DNA of 13,260 nt, from positions 1-13,260 of the forward strand of contig JAJZRD010000090.1 of NCBI GenBank assembly GCA_021845945.1, given 5' to 3'. This DNA is from Chloroflexota bacterium (GTDB taxonomy: Bacteria; Chloroflexota; UBA6077). A program made the translations under genes and the position numbers. The notes under the pieces are model-generated. The model was not told the DNA's origin, searched no databases, and was given only the letters and a program-made list of their open reading frames with translations. Shown here piece after piece: positions 5,571 through 13,260 of the stretch (positions are counted from its first letter, which is position 1; each line of letters begins with the position of its first letter).

Positions 5571-7066
5571 CCCACTGCCCCCCGTTTCGCGGCGTTTCCC
5601 CAGGGGCTGCTCCCGTTGGCCTCGGGCAGCATGCCGAAGGTGGGGCGAGGCCGGCGGGCAGCCAGCAGGGCGGCCGCCGCCGCTGCCATCGGCAGCAGGT
5701 CCTCCTGGGTCGGGGCGGCTGCGAACCAGCGCTCCACGAAGTGGGTATCGTAGCAGCCCTTGAGGTAGGCCTCGTCCTCCATGACGAAGCGATGGAAGGG
5801 GATGGTGGTCTTCACCCCCACCACCACGTACTCCTGGAGGGCGCGTCTCATGCGGGCGATGGCCTCCTCCCGAGTGGATCCCCAGACCACCAGCTTGGCC
5901 AGTAGGGGATCGTAGTGGAGGCCGACCTCCATCCCCTGAAAGCCAGCGCTCTCCACACGAACGCCGGGGCCGGCGGGCTGCTGGAGAAGCTCCACCTTCC
6001 CCGTGGAGGGTAGGAACTGGTTGTAGGGATCCTCGGCGTAGATCCGGCACTCGATGGCCGCCCGAATGGGGGCAGGCCGCGAGCCTCCGGCCATCTCGAG
6101 CCGGCCGCCCGCGGCGATCCTCAGCTGCTCCCTCACCAGGTCGAGGCCCGTCGCCTCCTCGGTGACGGGGTGCTCCACCTGCAGCCGGGCGTTCATCTCC
6201 AGGAAGTAGAAGCTGCCCTGGCCGTCCACCAGGAACTCCGCCGTGCCGGCGTTGACGTAACCCACGCTCCTGGCGATCCTGGTGGCGGCGTCGAAGAGGG
6301 CGGAGCGTAGCTCCGGCGAGACCCCCGGGGATGGGGTCTCCTCGATCAGCTTCTGGTGCCGGCGCTGGATGGAGCAGTCCCGCTCCCCCAGGCAGACCAC
6401 GCTGCCGGAGTCGTCGGCCAGCAGCTGCACCTCCACGTGGCGGGGGCGATCGATCAGCTTCTCCAGGTAGACGCAGCCGTCCCCGAAAGAGGTTCGGGCC
6501 TCGCTGGCCGCGGCCCGGAAGGCGCCGGCCAGCTCCGCCTCGGAGTCCACCCGCCGCATCCCCTTGCCGCCGCCACCGGCGCAGGCCTTCAGCAGGACCG
6601 GATAGCCCGTCTGAGCCGCCACCGACCGCAGCTCGTCCAGGGACTGGATCCCCGAGGCAGTCCCAGGTACGACCGGCACCCCGGCCGCCTGGGCCACCAC
6701 GCGAGCGCTGGTCTTCTCGCCGATTCGGCGCATCGTCCGGGCGGACGGGCCGACGAAGGTGATCCCCTCTCGCTCGCAGGCCTCGGGCAGGGCCGGGTTC
6801 TCGGACAGGAAGCCGTAGCCGGGGTGGATGGCGCCGGCACCGCTCCGTTTGGCGACCTCGACGATCCGCTCGACGTCCAGGTAGCTCTCCTGGGGCGCCG
6901 CTCCACCGATGAGGTAGGCCTCGTCGGCCATCCTCACGTGGCGGGCTCCGCGGTCTGCGTCACTGTATACGGCTACCACCGGCAGCCCGAGATCGCGGCA
7001 ACTCCTGATGATCCGGACGGCGATCTCGCCCCGGTTGGCCACCAGCAGCTTCCCAAACGTGCGCAT
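5561..7066 (-). CDS. accC: Biotin carboxylase subunit of acyl-CoA (propionyl-CoA) carboxylase
   Basis: This 501-aa cytoplasmic ATP-grasp enzyme carboxylates carrier-bound biotin with bicarbonate and ATP. Domains in order: N-terminal Rossmann-like region opening FGKLLVANRGEIAVRIIRSC (residues 4-23), with HPGYGFLSEN (81-90); ATP-grasp with the glycine loop GGGGKGMR (164-171); ERDCSIQRRHQKLIEETPSP (228-247); catalytic EMNARLQVEHPVTE (290-303); and the C-terminal biotin carboxylase domain with RIYAEDP (341-347). The last 50 residues are Ala-rich and run past the usual end of about 450 residues, as in subunits serving propionyl-CoA carboxylases. The start ATG at 7066 has only a weak GAGAG upstream and lies 33 bases after the carboxyltransferase stop. 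The 3' end overlaps the carrier gene. The acyl-CoA preference is inferred from the operon, not from this subunit. Confidence 0.95.
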   Translation of the reverse strand: MRTFGKLLVANRGEIAVRIIRSCRDLGLPVVAVYSDADRGARHVRMADEAYLIGGAAPQESYLDVERIVEVAKRSGAGAIHPGYGFLSENPALPEACEREGITFVGPSARTMRRIGEKTSARVVAQAAGVPVVPGTASGIQSLDELRSVAAQTGYPVLLKACAGGGGKGMRRVDSEAELAGAFRAAASEARTSFGDGCVYLEKLIDRPRHVEVQLLADDSGSVVCLGERDCSIQRRHQKLIEETPSPGVSPELRSALFDAATRIARSVGYVNAGTAEFLVDGQGSFYFLEMNARLQVEHPVTEEATGLDLVREQLRIAAGGRLEMAGGSRPAPIRAAIECRIYAEDPYNQFLPSTGKVELLQQPAGPGVRVESAGFQGMEVGLHYDPLLAKLVVWGSTREEAIARMRRALQEYVVVGVKTTIPFHRFVMEDEAYLKGCYDTHFVERWFAAAPTQEDLLPMAAAAAALLAARRPRPTFGMLPEANGSSPWGNAAKRGAVGWR

Positions 7067-7099
7067 CGGTTCTCTCTAGCTCTCTGAACTCGGGAGCCG

Positions 7100-8692
7100 T
7101 CACAGCGGGATGTTCCCGTGCTTCTTGGGTGGATTGGTGTCCCGCTTGTGCCGAAGGCTCTCCAGTGCCCAGATCAGCTTCGGGCGGGTCTCCTTCGGCT
7201 CGATCACCTCGTCGATGTAGCCCCTGGAGGCGGCCACGTAGGGGTTGGCGAACTTCTCCTGGTACTCCCTCACCAACTGCTCTCGGGTGGCTGCCGGGTC
7301 GGTGGAGGCCTCGATCGTCTCCTTGAAGATGATGTTTACCGCCCCCTCGGGTCCCATGACGGCGATCTCGGCCGTGGGCCAGGCGAAGTTGAGGTCGGTG
7401 CGGCCCTCCTTGCTGCTCATCACCGTGTAGGCTCCACCGTAGGCCTTGCGGGTCACCACGGAGACCTTGGGCACCGTGGCCTCGATGTAGGCGTACAGCA
7501 GCTTGGCCCCGTGGCGGATGATCCCCCCGTGCTCTTGCTTCACCCCGGGCATGAAGCCCGGCACGTCCTCGAAGGTCACCAGCGGTACGTTGAAGGCGTC
7601 GCAGAAGCGGACGAAGCGGGCCCCCTTGTCCGAGGCGTCGATGTCCAGCACCCCTGCCAGCACGGAGGGCTGCTGAGCTACCATCCCCACCGTTCGGCCG
7701 TTCAGCCGGCCGAAACCGACGATGATGTTGCGGGCGAAGCCCTCCTGGACCTCCAGGAACTCGCCGTGGTCCAGCACCAGCCGCAGCACTTCGCGCATGT
7801 CGTAGGACCTGGCCGGGTCCTCGGGCACGATCTCGTTCAGCCGCTCCTCCCTCCGGTCGGGCGGGTCCGTGGGCTCCAGGTGTGGAGGGTCGTCCAGGTT
7901 GTTGGAGGGCAGGTAGCCGAGCAGCCGCCGCAGCAGATCGATGGCCTCGGGCTCCGAGTCGACGGCGAAGTGGGCGACGCCGCTGATGGTGCTGTGGACG
8001 TCGGCCCCGCCCAACTCCTCGAAGGAGACCTGCTGGTGGGTTACCGTCTTCACGACGTTGGGCCCGGTGACGAACATGTGGGAGCTGCCGCGCACCATCA
8101 GGATGAAGTCGGTGATGGCGGGGGAGTAGACGGCCCCGCCCGCGCAGGGGCCGAGGACGGCGGAGATCTGGGGGATCACCCCGGAGGCGAGGACGTTGCG
8201 GCGGAAGATCTGGGTATAGGCGGAGAGGCTGACCACTCCCTCCTGGATCCTGGCGCCGCCCGAGTCGTTCAGTCCGATGATGGGCGCGCCGTTCCGCATG
8301 GCCAGGTCCATCACCTTGCAGATCTTCTCCGCGTGGGCCTCGGAGAGGGCACCGCCGAAGACGGTGAAGTCCTGGGAGAAGACGTAGACCAGGCGACCCT
8401 CCACCGTCCCGTAGCCGGTCACCACCCCGTCGCCCAGATACTTCTGGCTCTCCATCCCGAAGTCGGTGGACCGGTGGGTGACGAACGCGCCCAACTCCTG
8501 GAAGGAGCCGGGGTCCAGCAGCAGCTCCAGCCTCTCACGGGCGGTCAACTTTCCCCGGGCGTGCTGCCGCTCGATCCGCTTCTCCCCTCCGCCCAGGGCC
8601 GCCTTCTGGCGCAGACGGTGGAGTTGATCGACCTCGTTCGTCGCTCGTTCGGTCTTCAGGGGTCGGCTCCCTTTGCCATTCTCTTGCTGCAT
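7100..8692 (-). CDS. pccB: Acyl-CoA carboxylase carboxyltransferase subunit (propionyl-CoA carboxylase beta type)
   Basis: This 530-aa crotonase-fold carboxyltransferase transfers the carboxyl group from biotin to propionyl-CoA, giving methylmalonyl-CoA. The N-lobe (about 30-290) has [18 protein letters not shown] (47-64) and the oxyanion motif [12 protein letters not shown] (142-153). The C-lobe (about 295-520) has [14 protein letters not shown] (377-390) and [13 protein letters not shown] (415-427), then [20 protein letters not shown] (435-454). The length is normal for PccB. The ATG at 8692 was chosen over in-frame upstream starts because it overlaps the mutase stop as TAATG and has GGAGAG about 9 bases upstream. 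Methylmalonyl-CoA decarboxylase alpha subunits are close relatives. Linked biotin carboxylase and carrier genes, with no membrane decarboxylase subunit, favour carboxylase; the mutase next door favours propionyl-CoA as substrate. Confidence 0.93.
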   Translation of the reverse strand: MQQENGKGSRPLKTERATNEVDQLHRLRQKAALGGGEKRIERQHARGKLTARERLELLLDPGSFQELGAFVTHRSTDFGMESQKYLGDGVVTGYGTVEGRLVYVFSQDFTVFGGALSEAHAEKICKVMDLAMRNGAPIIGLNDSGGARIQEGVVSLSAYTQIFRRNVLASGVIPQISAVLGPCAGGAVYSPAITDFILMVRGSSHMFVTGPNVVKTVTHQQVSFEELGGADVHSTISGVAHFAVDSEPEAIDLLRRLLGYLPSNNLDDPPHLEPTDPPDRREERLNEIVPEDPARSYDMREVLRLVLDHGEFLEVQEGFARNIIVGFGRLNGRTVGMVAQQPSVLAGVLDIDASDKGARFVRFCDAFNVPLVTFEDVPGFMPGVKQEHGGIIRHGAKLLYAYIEATVPKVSVVTRKAYGGAYTVMSSKEGRTDLNFAWPTAEIAVMGPEGAVNIIFKETIEASTDPAATREQLVREYQEKFANPYVAASRGYIDEVIEPKETRPKLIWALESLRHKRDTNPPKKHGNIPL

Positions 8693-10374
8693 TACGTGAA
8701 GCTCTCCCTCTGCTCGCCGAACAGCCCGCGCAGGACGTCGGAGATCTCCCCGAGGGTGGCGTATGCCTCCACGCACTCCACCAGGAGGGGCATCAAGTTC
8801 TCGCGCCCCCGGGCTGCTCCTTCCAGGCGGGACAGCGCTCGGGACACCTCCTGTGGGTCCCGCCGCCGTTTGAGGTCCGCCAGCCGGGCGATCTGCCGGT
8901 CCCGGACGGCGCCGTCCACCCGCAGGATCTGGATGGAGCGCTTCTCCGGGACGGCGAAGCGGTTCACCCCCACCACCACCCGCTCGCCCTTCTCGATCTC
9001 TCGCTGATACCGGAAGGCGCTCTCGGCGATCTCCCGTTGGAGGTAGCCCCTCTCGATGGCCGCGATGGAGCCTCCCATCTCCTGTATCTTCTCGAACTCC
9101 TTCCAGGCCAGGCCCTCCAGCTCATTGGTCAGCGACTCCACGAAGTAGGACCCGGCCAGGGGATCCACGGTGTCGGCCACCCCGCTCTCGTAGGCGATGA
9201 GCTGCTGGGTCCGCAGGGCTATCTGGGCCGACTGCTCGGTGGGCAGGGCCAGGGCCTCGTCCCGGGCGCAGGTGTGCAGCGATTGGGTACCCCCCAGGAC
9301 GGCGGCCAGGGCCTGGAGGGTCACCCGGGCCACGTTGTTGTCCGGCTGCTGGGCCGTCAGGGTGCTGCCGGCCGTCTGGGTGTGGAAGCGGAGCGCCCAT
9401 GAGCGGGGATCCCTGGCGCCGAAGCGCTCCCGCATCAGCTTGGCCCACATCCGCCGGGCCGCCCGGAACTTGGCAACCTCCTCGAAGAGGTGGTTGTGGG
9501 CCACGAAGAAGAAGGCGAACTGGGGGCCCAGCCGGTCGACCTCCAGTCCCGACTCCAGGGCGGCCTCCACGTAGGCGGTGGCGTTGGCCATGGTGAAGGC
9601 CAGCTCCTGCACCGCGTTGGCTCCTGCTTCCCTCATGTGGTAACCGCTGACGCTGATGAAGTTCCACCTGGGGAGCCGCTGGATGCAGTAGGCGAAGCTG
9701 TCGGTGACCAGCCGCATGGCGGGCTTGGGCGGGAAGATGTAGGTGCCCCGGGCGACGTACTCCTTCAGGATGTCGTTCTGGATGGTGCCGGAGATCCGCT
9801 CCAGGGGGACACCCTGCCGTTTGGCGGTGGCTACGTAGAGGGCCAGCAGGATGGCGGCCGTGGCGTTGATGGTCATGGAGGTGCTGACCTGGTCCAGGGG
9901 GATGCTGCGGAACAGTTCCTCCATGTCCTCCAGCGAGTCTATGGCCACCCCCACCCGGCCCACCTCGCCCTCGGCCATTGGATGGTCCGAGTCGTAGCCG
10001 ATCTGGGTGGGCAGGTCGAAGGCGACGCTCAGCCCGGTTTGCCCCTGCTCCAGCAGGTAACGGAAGCGCCGGTTTGACTCCTCGGCCCCGGCGTACCCCG
10101 CGTACTGGCGCATGGTCCACAGCTTCCCCCGGTACATGGTGGGCTGGACGCCGCGGGTGTAGGGGGGCTCGCCGGGGTGGCCCAGCATCGCCTGGTAGTC
10201 GAAGCCATCCAGCTCCTCCGGTGTGTAGAAGGTCTGCACGTCGATCCCCGAGGTAGTGGTGAACCTCTCCTGTCGCTGAGGGAGGCGCAGGGGGTTCCGT
10301 TTCGGGAGGTGCTGCAGGGTGGACGTGGGTCGCGCCGGATTCCCCTCGGTCCACCTCAGTTTTGCCCTGGCCAC
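8692..10374 (-). CDS. Methylmalonyl-CoA mutase, catalytic subunit without cobalamin domain
   Basis: This 560-aa TIM-barrel subunit of adenosylcobalamin-dependent mutase interconverts (R)-methylmalonyl-CoA and succinyl-CoA. Signatures: RFTTTSGI (37-44), [20 protein letters not shown] (86-105), [18 protein letters not shown] (115-132), [20 protein letters not shown] (195-214) and [12 protein letters not shown] (242-253). Tyr91, Arg209 and His246 align with Tyr89, Arg207 and His244 of the Propionibacterium enzyme. The Tyr/Arg pair marks methylmalonyl rather than isobutyryl specificity (Phe/Gln there). The chain stops after the barrel and lacks the DxHxxG cobalamin domain, so a separate small subunit is needed. 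The GTG at 10374 has AAGGTGG about 7 bases upstream; a TTG at 10452 would add 26 residues. It is the first gene of the operon, and its TAA overlaps the next ATG. No clear promoter is visible. Confidence 0.93.
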   Translation of the reverse strand: MARAKLRWTEGNPARPTSTLQHLPKRNPLRLPQRQERFTTTSGIDVQTFYTPEELDGFDYQAMLGHPGEPPYTRGVQPTMYRGKLWTMRQYAGYAGAEESNRRFRYLLEQGQTGLSVAFDLPTQIGYDSDHPMAEGEVGRVGVAIDSLEDMEELFRSIPLDQVSTSMTINATAAILLALYVATAKRQGVPLERISGTIQNDILKEYVARGTYIFPPKPAMRLVTDSFAYCIQRLPRWNFISVSGYHMREAGANAVQELAFTMANATAYVEAALESGLEVDRLGPQFAFFFVAHNHLFEEVAKFRAARRMWAKLMRERFGARDPRSWALRFHTQTAGSTLTAQQPDNNVARVTLQALAAVLGGTQSLHTCARDEALALPTEQSAQIALRTQQLIAYESGVADTVDPLAGSYFVESLTNELEGLAWKEFEKIQEMGGSIAAIERGYLQREIAESAFRYQREIEKGERVVVGVNRFAVPEKRSIQILRVDGAVRDRQIARLADLKRRRDPQEVSRALSRLEGAARGRENLMPLLVECVEAYATLGEISDVLRGLFGEQRESFT

Positions 10375-10679
10375 CGGAGTCCCACCTTTCGATGCGTCTA
10401 CTGCAGCCGCAGGCTCGCGCTCCCGGCTACCATCTGCTCCGTGGTCGTGCAATAGTGCCCTGTCACACGGATTTCGGCAGAGCGTAGGGGCAAGAGCTAC
10501 CTGTCTGCCCTGGGCGCACGCGCAGGTGCGCCCCTACCCACGTCACCGGCAGCCGCCAGAGCCCCTGTGTCCGAGCATCGTGGGGCCACGCGGGGCGGCC
10601 CCTGCGGCTGCAGATACGGTCGCACCGCACCCCCGACCGTTCTTAACCAAGTTGCACTTTCATGAAGTGTGCCACGCCC
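10375..10679. other. Intergenic region upstream of the mutase operon
   Basis: These 305 bases carry no convincing gene. An in-frame N-terminal extension of the mutase to a TTG at 10452 is possible. The rest holds the hairpin repeat at 10512-10537, a GTAGGGGC arm at 10484-10491 and a small dyad CACTT-TCATG-AAGTG near 10655-10669. The operon promoter should lie here on the minus strand, but I see no clear -35/-10 pair. Confidence 0.5.
10484..10537. repeat. GTAGGGGC ... GCCCCTAC inverted repeat with internal hairpin
   Basis: GTAGGGGC (10484-10491) is inverted at 10530-10537. Inside the right part, GGGCGCAC (10512-10519) pairs exactly with GTGCGCCC (10526-10533) around a 6-base loop. It shares CGCCCCTAC (10529-10537) with the repeats at 1650, 5056 and 10675, so it is another member of the same dispersed intergenic family. 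Confidence 0.65.
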
Positions 10680-10683
10680 CTAC
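10675..10683. repeat. Solo CGCCCCTAC repeat arm carrying the CapA-family gene stop codon
   Basis: This is the same nine bases as at 1650-1658, 5056-5064 and 10529-10537. The CTA at 10680-10682 is the TAG stop of the CapA-family gene on the minus strand. A partner arm is not visible next to it. Confidence 0.45.
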
Positions 10684-11708
10684 GGATTACCCCCCGACTG
10701 CACCTCCAACGTTCCGTCCTGGACTGTGATGGAGGTCCCGAGCTCCGCCGACAGGGTCTGGAGGCGGGTGGCGATGGCCTCGAACTCGGCGCCGGTGGCC
10801 AGATTGACCTGGTAGTCCTCGATCAGCACCGGGAGCAGCTGGATGCGCTCTACACCCGAGGGGCCGACGGTGCAGCGGATCAGGGCCGAGCGGTCGTTGC
10901 GCAGCACGGGGTCCACGGCGTAGTCGTCCACGAAATCACCCGCGTCGTAGAAGATCGGCTTCCCCTGGTAGATCTCCACCCCCTGAAAGAGGTGGGAGCT
11001 GTGGCCCCAGTAGAGGTCGGCGCCCGCCTCCAGGACGGTGTGGGCGAAGCGTCGGAAGCGATCGGCGGGCCGCTCCCGCATGTTGGGTCCCCAATGGTTG
11101 GAGACCAGCACCAGGCCGGCGCCCCGCCCACGGGCATCGGCGATGGCCTGGCGGACCCGATCGAGAACCCGTCGTGCCGTGGTGACCGGCAGGTAGTTGG
11201 TGCCGGGGTGGTCGTCCGTGGCAGCCCAGTCGGGCTCGTTGTCGGTGAAGGCGAGGACGGCGATGCGGAGGCCGCCCAGCTGCAGGAGGGCGGGGCGCTC
11301 GGCTTCGCCACGGTTCCGTCCGGCCCCTGTGTGGGCGATGCCGGCGGCGTCCAGCCGCTCCAGCATCTCCAGCAGCGCCTCCTCCTGGTAATCGAGGACG
11401 TGGTTATTGGCCAGGGAGACGAAGTCGGCGCCGGCCACCAGCAGCGACTCCAGGGCGATGGGATTGGCGCGGAAGCGGAACATCTTGGGCCAGCGATCCC
11501 AGGGGTGGCCGCCGAGAGCGACGACGCACTCCAGGTTCATCAGGGTGAGGTCGGCCTCTCGGAGGATCGAAAGGCTGTTGCCCCAGGGGTAGCGGGGACC
11601 CCGCTCCAGGAGCATCTGGTTCATCATCCGCCCCAGCATCACGTCGCCCGTGAGGGCCATGGTGATGGGGTTGCGGTGCTGCCGTACTGCTTCCCGATTC
11701 TCAACCAC
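10680..11708 (-). CDS. CapA-family (poly-gamma-glutamate synthesis type) metallophosphoesterase-fold protein
   Basis: This 342-aa protein has the CapA fold, a calcineurin-like phosphoesterase relative. Motifs in order: LTGDVMLGRM (19-28), LMNLECV (56-62), VSLANNHVLDYQ (97-108), VLAFTDNEP (151-159), LVSNHWGPNM (201-210), GHSSHLFQGVEIY (235-247) and FYDAGDFVDDYAVD (253-266). The better-known CapA pattern is GHHPH followed by YSLGNF; the GHSSH/YDAGDF form belongs to a subfamily I know from other bacteria. There is no signal peptide or membrane segment, so it is probably cytoplasmic, unlike capsule CapA. No other capsule genes are nearby, so the role is unknown. The start is GTG at 11708, with AGGAGG 6 bases upstream. 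It lies 40 bases after recD2 and is probably cotranscribed with it. Its TAG (10680-10682) lies in a CGCCCCTAC repeat. Confidence 0.88.
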   Translation of the reverse strand: MVENREAVRQHRNPITMALTGDVMLGRMMNQMLLERGPRYPWGNSLSILREADLTLMNLECVVALGGHPWDRWPKMFRFRANPIALESLLVAGADFVSLANNHVLDYQEEALLEMLERLDAAGIAHTGAGRNRGEAERPALLQLGGLRIAVLAFTDNEPDWAATDDHPGTNYLPVTTARRVLDRVRQAIADARGRGAGLVLVSNHWGPNMRERPADRFRRFAHTVLEAGADLYWGHSSHLFQGVEIYQGKPIFYDAGDFVDDYAVDPVLRNDRSALIRCTVGPSGVERIQLLPVLIEDYQVNLATGAEFEAIATRLQTLSAELGTSITVQDGTLEVQSGGNP

Positions 11709-11748
11709 GGCAAACCTCCTGCCGAGGTAGCCGCAGCCTTCGTGCCTG

Positions 11749-13260
11749 CTAGTATCCTTCCGACAGCTTCCGCTTCAGCCCGCTGTAGCGGGCGGCGATC
11801 TTGTTGTTCTTGATGGCGATGGCCAGTGCCTTCTTGGTCCCCACCAGCACCACCAGCTTCTTGGCCCTCGTCAGGGCGGTGTAGACCAGGTTCCGCTGCA
11901 GCAGCAGGTAGTGCTGGGTCAGTATCGGGATCACCACCGCCGGGTACTCGGCCCCCTGGGCCTTGTGGACCGAGATGGCGTAGGCGTGGACCAGTTCGTC
12001 CAGCTCGGAGAAGTCGTAGCCCACCAGACGGTCGTCGTCGAAGGCCACCATCACCGTCTGCTCTTCCTGATCGATGGCGGCCACCCGCCCGGAGTCCCCG
12101 TTGAACACCTCTTTCTCGTAGTTGTTGCGGATCTGCATCACCTTGTCCCCCACCCGGAACAGCTTTCCTCCAAACCTCTTTTCCGCCTTGTCGGGGCTGG
12201 GAGGGTTGAGGTGCTGCTGCAGCTGCTCGTTCAGGAAGGCGACCCCGGCCTTGCCCCGGTGCATGGGGCTCAGCACCTGGATGCCGTGCACCGGGTGGTG
12301 GCCGAACTTGCGGGGTATGCGCTGGCTGACCAGGTCGACGATGATCTCGAAGACCTTTTCTGGGTCCTCCTCCTGGACCAGGAAGCTCTCTCCGTAGCCA
12401 CGGTCGAATACGGGCATCTCCCCGGCGTTGATCCGGTGGGCGTTGACGATGATGCTGCTCTCCTGGGCCTGCCGGAAGATGGCGTCCAGCCGGACCACGG
12501 AGACGGCGCCCGAGTCGATGATGTCCCGCAGGACGTTGCCGGGCCCTACCGAGGGAAGCTGGTCCACGTCGCCCACCAGCACCAGGTGGGCCTCCGGGCT
12601 GATCGCCTTGAAGAGGGCGTTGGTGAGGAGGATGTCCATCATGGAGGTCTCGTCCACGATCACCAGGTCGGCGGGCAGCGGCTCCTCCTGCTTGTAGCGG
12701 GCATCCCCGCCCGGCCTCAGCTCCAGCAGCCGGTGGATCGTCTTGGCCGGCCGGTCGGTGGCCTCGGAGAGTCGCTTTGCGGCTCGGCCCGTGGGCGCGG
12801 CCAGCACCACCGCCATCTTCTTCGTCTCGGCCAGTCGGATGAGGGAGCGGATGCAGGTGGTCTTGCCGGTGCCGGGATTGCCGGTGATCGCGGTGATCTT
12901 CTGGGTCAGTGCGGAGATCACCGCATCCCTCTGGCGCTCGGTCAACTCCAGGCCGTCCCTCTCTCGGAGATATCCGAAGGCGGTGTCGAAGTCGATCCCC
13001 TGAAACAGCTTCAGCCGGTCGATGGGGTGGCTCAGCAGCCCCTTGACCCGGTTGGCGACCCCCAGCTCGGCGTAGTGGAGGGGGAGCAGGTAGATGGCTT
13101 CGTGGTCGGGTGCGACCTCGCTCCAGACGGCTCGCTCGGCGACCAACCGGTCGATGGCTGCCTCCACCCGCTCGGCCGGTGCTTCCAGCATCTCGGCGCT
13201 CTTCTCCACCAGCTCCGGGCGGGGGAGGTAGGTGTGGCCGTCGTCGGAGGCCTCGGAGAG
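11749..13260 (-). CDS. recD2: RecD2-like ATP-dependent DNA helicase, C-terminal part (cut by the right window edge)
   Basis: The window holds 503 residues and the stop of an SF1B (5'-3') helicase of the RecD/TraA family, acting in DNA repair and recombination. The visible part opens with GHTYLPRPEL, as in the RecD2 N-terminal region. The helicase core then shows Walker A GNPGTGKTT (127-135 of the visible part), Walker B DETSM (203-207), motif III GDVDQLPSVGPG (230-241) and FRQ (262-264). A SH3-like insert region (GGKLFRVGDKVMQIRNNYEK) follows, then motif V/VI, VHKAQGAEYP (431-440) and VYTALTRAK (459-467). No RecB or RecC gene follows, which fits the stand-alone RecD2 type; the N-terminus is missing, so this is inferred. 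Full-length members are about 720-750 aa. The frame is open to the last base. The CapA-family gene follows by 40 bases. Confidence 0.95.
   Translation of the reverse strand, partial: LSEASDDGHTYLPRPELVEKSAEMLEAPAERVEAAIDRLVAERAVWSEVAPDHEAIYLLPLHYAELGVANRVKGLLSHPIDRLKLFQGIDFDTAFGYLRERDGLELTERQRDAVISALTQKITAITGNPGTGKTTCIRSLIRLAETKKMAVVLAAPTGRAAKRLSEATDRPAKTIHRLLELRPGGDARYKQEEPLPADLVIVDETSMMDILLTNALFKAISPEAHLVLVGDVDQLPSVGPGNVLRDIIDSGAVSVVRLDAIFRQAQESSIIVNAHRINAGEMPVFDRGYGESFLVQEEDPEKVFEIIVDLVSQRIPRKFGHHPVHGIQVLSPMHRGKAGVAFLNEQLQQHLNPPSPDKAEKRFGGKLFRVGDKVMQIRNNYEKEVFNGDSGRVAAIDQEEQTVMVAFDDDRLVGYDFSELDELVHAYAISVHKAQGAEYPAVVIPILTQHYLLLQRNLVYTALTRAKKLVVLVGTKKALAIAIKNNKIAARYSGLKRKLSEGY

Noticed and set aside
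5571..6050. A 160-codon N-terminal extension of the biotin carrier frame
   Set aside because: This part lies inside the well-conserved biotin carboxylase gene in another frame, and the carrier domain starts normally at 5570.
7118..9007. A 629-codon plus-strand open frame opposite the carboxyltransferase and the mutase end
   Set aside because: It is antisense to clearly homologous minus-strand genes, has no recognisable motifs, and arises from the strong GC bias at third codon positions.
10680..11708. CapA-family motif differences (GHSSH and YDAGDF) as a novel enzyme
   Set aside because: These variants recur in a known subfamily of CapA-like proteins, so they are not evidence of novelty here.
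10662..11813. A 383-codon plus-strand open frame opposite the CapA-family gene
   Set aside because: It is fully antisense to a gene with conserved CapA motifs and a good ribosome binding site; its translation is low-complexity and unrecognisable.

Overview
The window is GC-rich, tightly packed bacterial chromosome. Gene content (a tungsten-type aldehyde:ferredoxin oxidoreductase, a lipoprotein cyclophilin, a membrane-anchored SH3-like protein with Ala/Thr/Pro-rich linkers, a split methylmalonyl-CoA mutase with a multi-subunit acyl-CoA carboxylase, and RecD2) together with several families of short palindromic intergenic repeats suggests a Chloroflexota-like lineage. No rRNA, tRNA or marker gene is present, so this assignment is an inference.

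Layout. (1) Positions 2-727, minus: N-terminal part of an aldehyde ferredoxin oxidoreductase that runs off the left edge. It is divergent from a PadR-family regulator (976-1515, plus). The PadR promoter carries two TATCGCGATA palindromes just downstream of its -10 box, which suggests autorepression. (2) 1516-1835: non-coding, with two palindromic repeat elements, followed by a lipoprotein peptidyl-prolyl isomerase (1836-2495, plus) with a good intrinsic terminator. (3) Minus strand: a PAP2-like membrane protein (2653-3354) that lacks the usual catalytic histidine of its second motif, and a membrane-anchored SH3-like protein (3510-4358 or 4418). (4) 4553-5060: non-coding except for a broken fragment of an AtoE-type short-chain fatty acid transporter (about 4740-4970, plus, with an in-frame TAG), followed at once by a perfect 19-bp inverted repeat. 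(5) A four-gene minus-strand operon, transcribed 10374 to 5061: methylmalonyl-CoA mutase catalytic subunit, carboxyltransferase, biotin carboxylase and biotin carrier protein, with stop/start overlaps at two of three junctions. (6) 10375-10679: repeat-bearing intergenic region. (7) A CapA-family protein (10680-11708) downstream of recD2 (11749 to past the right edge), both minus.

How the genes work together: the four-gene operon encodes the core of the methylmalonyl-CoA pathway linking propionyl-CoA and succinyl-CoA. Propionyl-CoA is carboxylated by the biotin-dependent three-protein carboxylase and the product is rearranged by the mutase. The mutase chain has no cobalamin-binding domain, so its small subunit must be encoded elsewhere, as must the epimerase and the MeaB-type chaperone. 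The dead AtoE fragment next to the operon suggests that a short-chain acid uptake gene was once linked to it. I see no CRISPR array, intact transposase or prophage. The most noteworthy non-coding signals are the PadR double operator, the AtoE remnant with its adjoining hairpin, and a recurrent CGCCCCTAC/GTAGGGGCG repeat that supplies the stop codons of two genes. I did not find a convincing wholly new multi-gene system.
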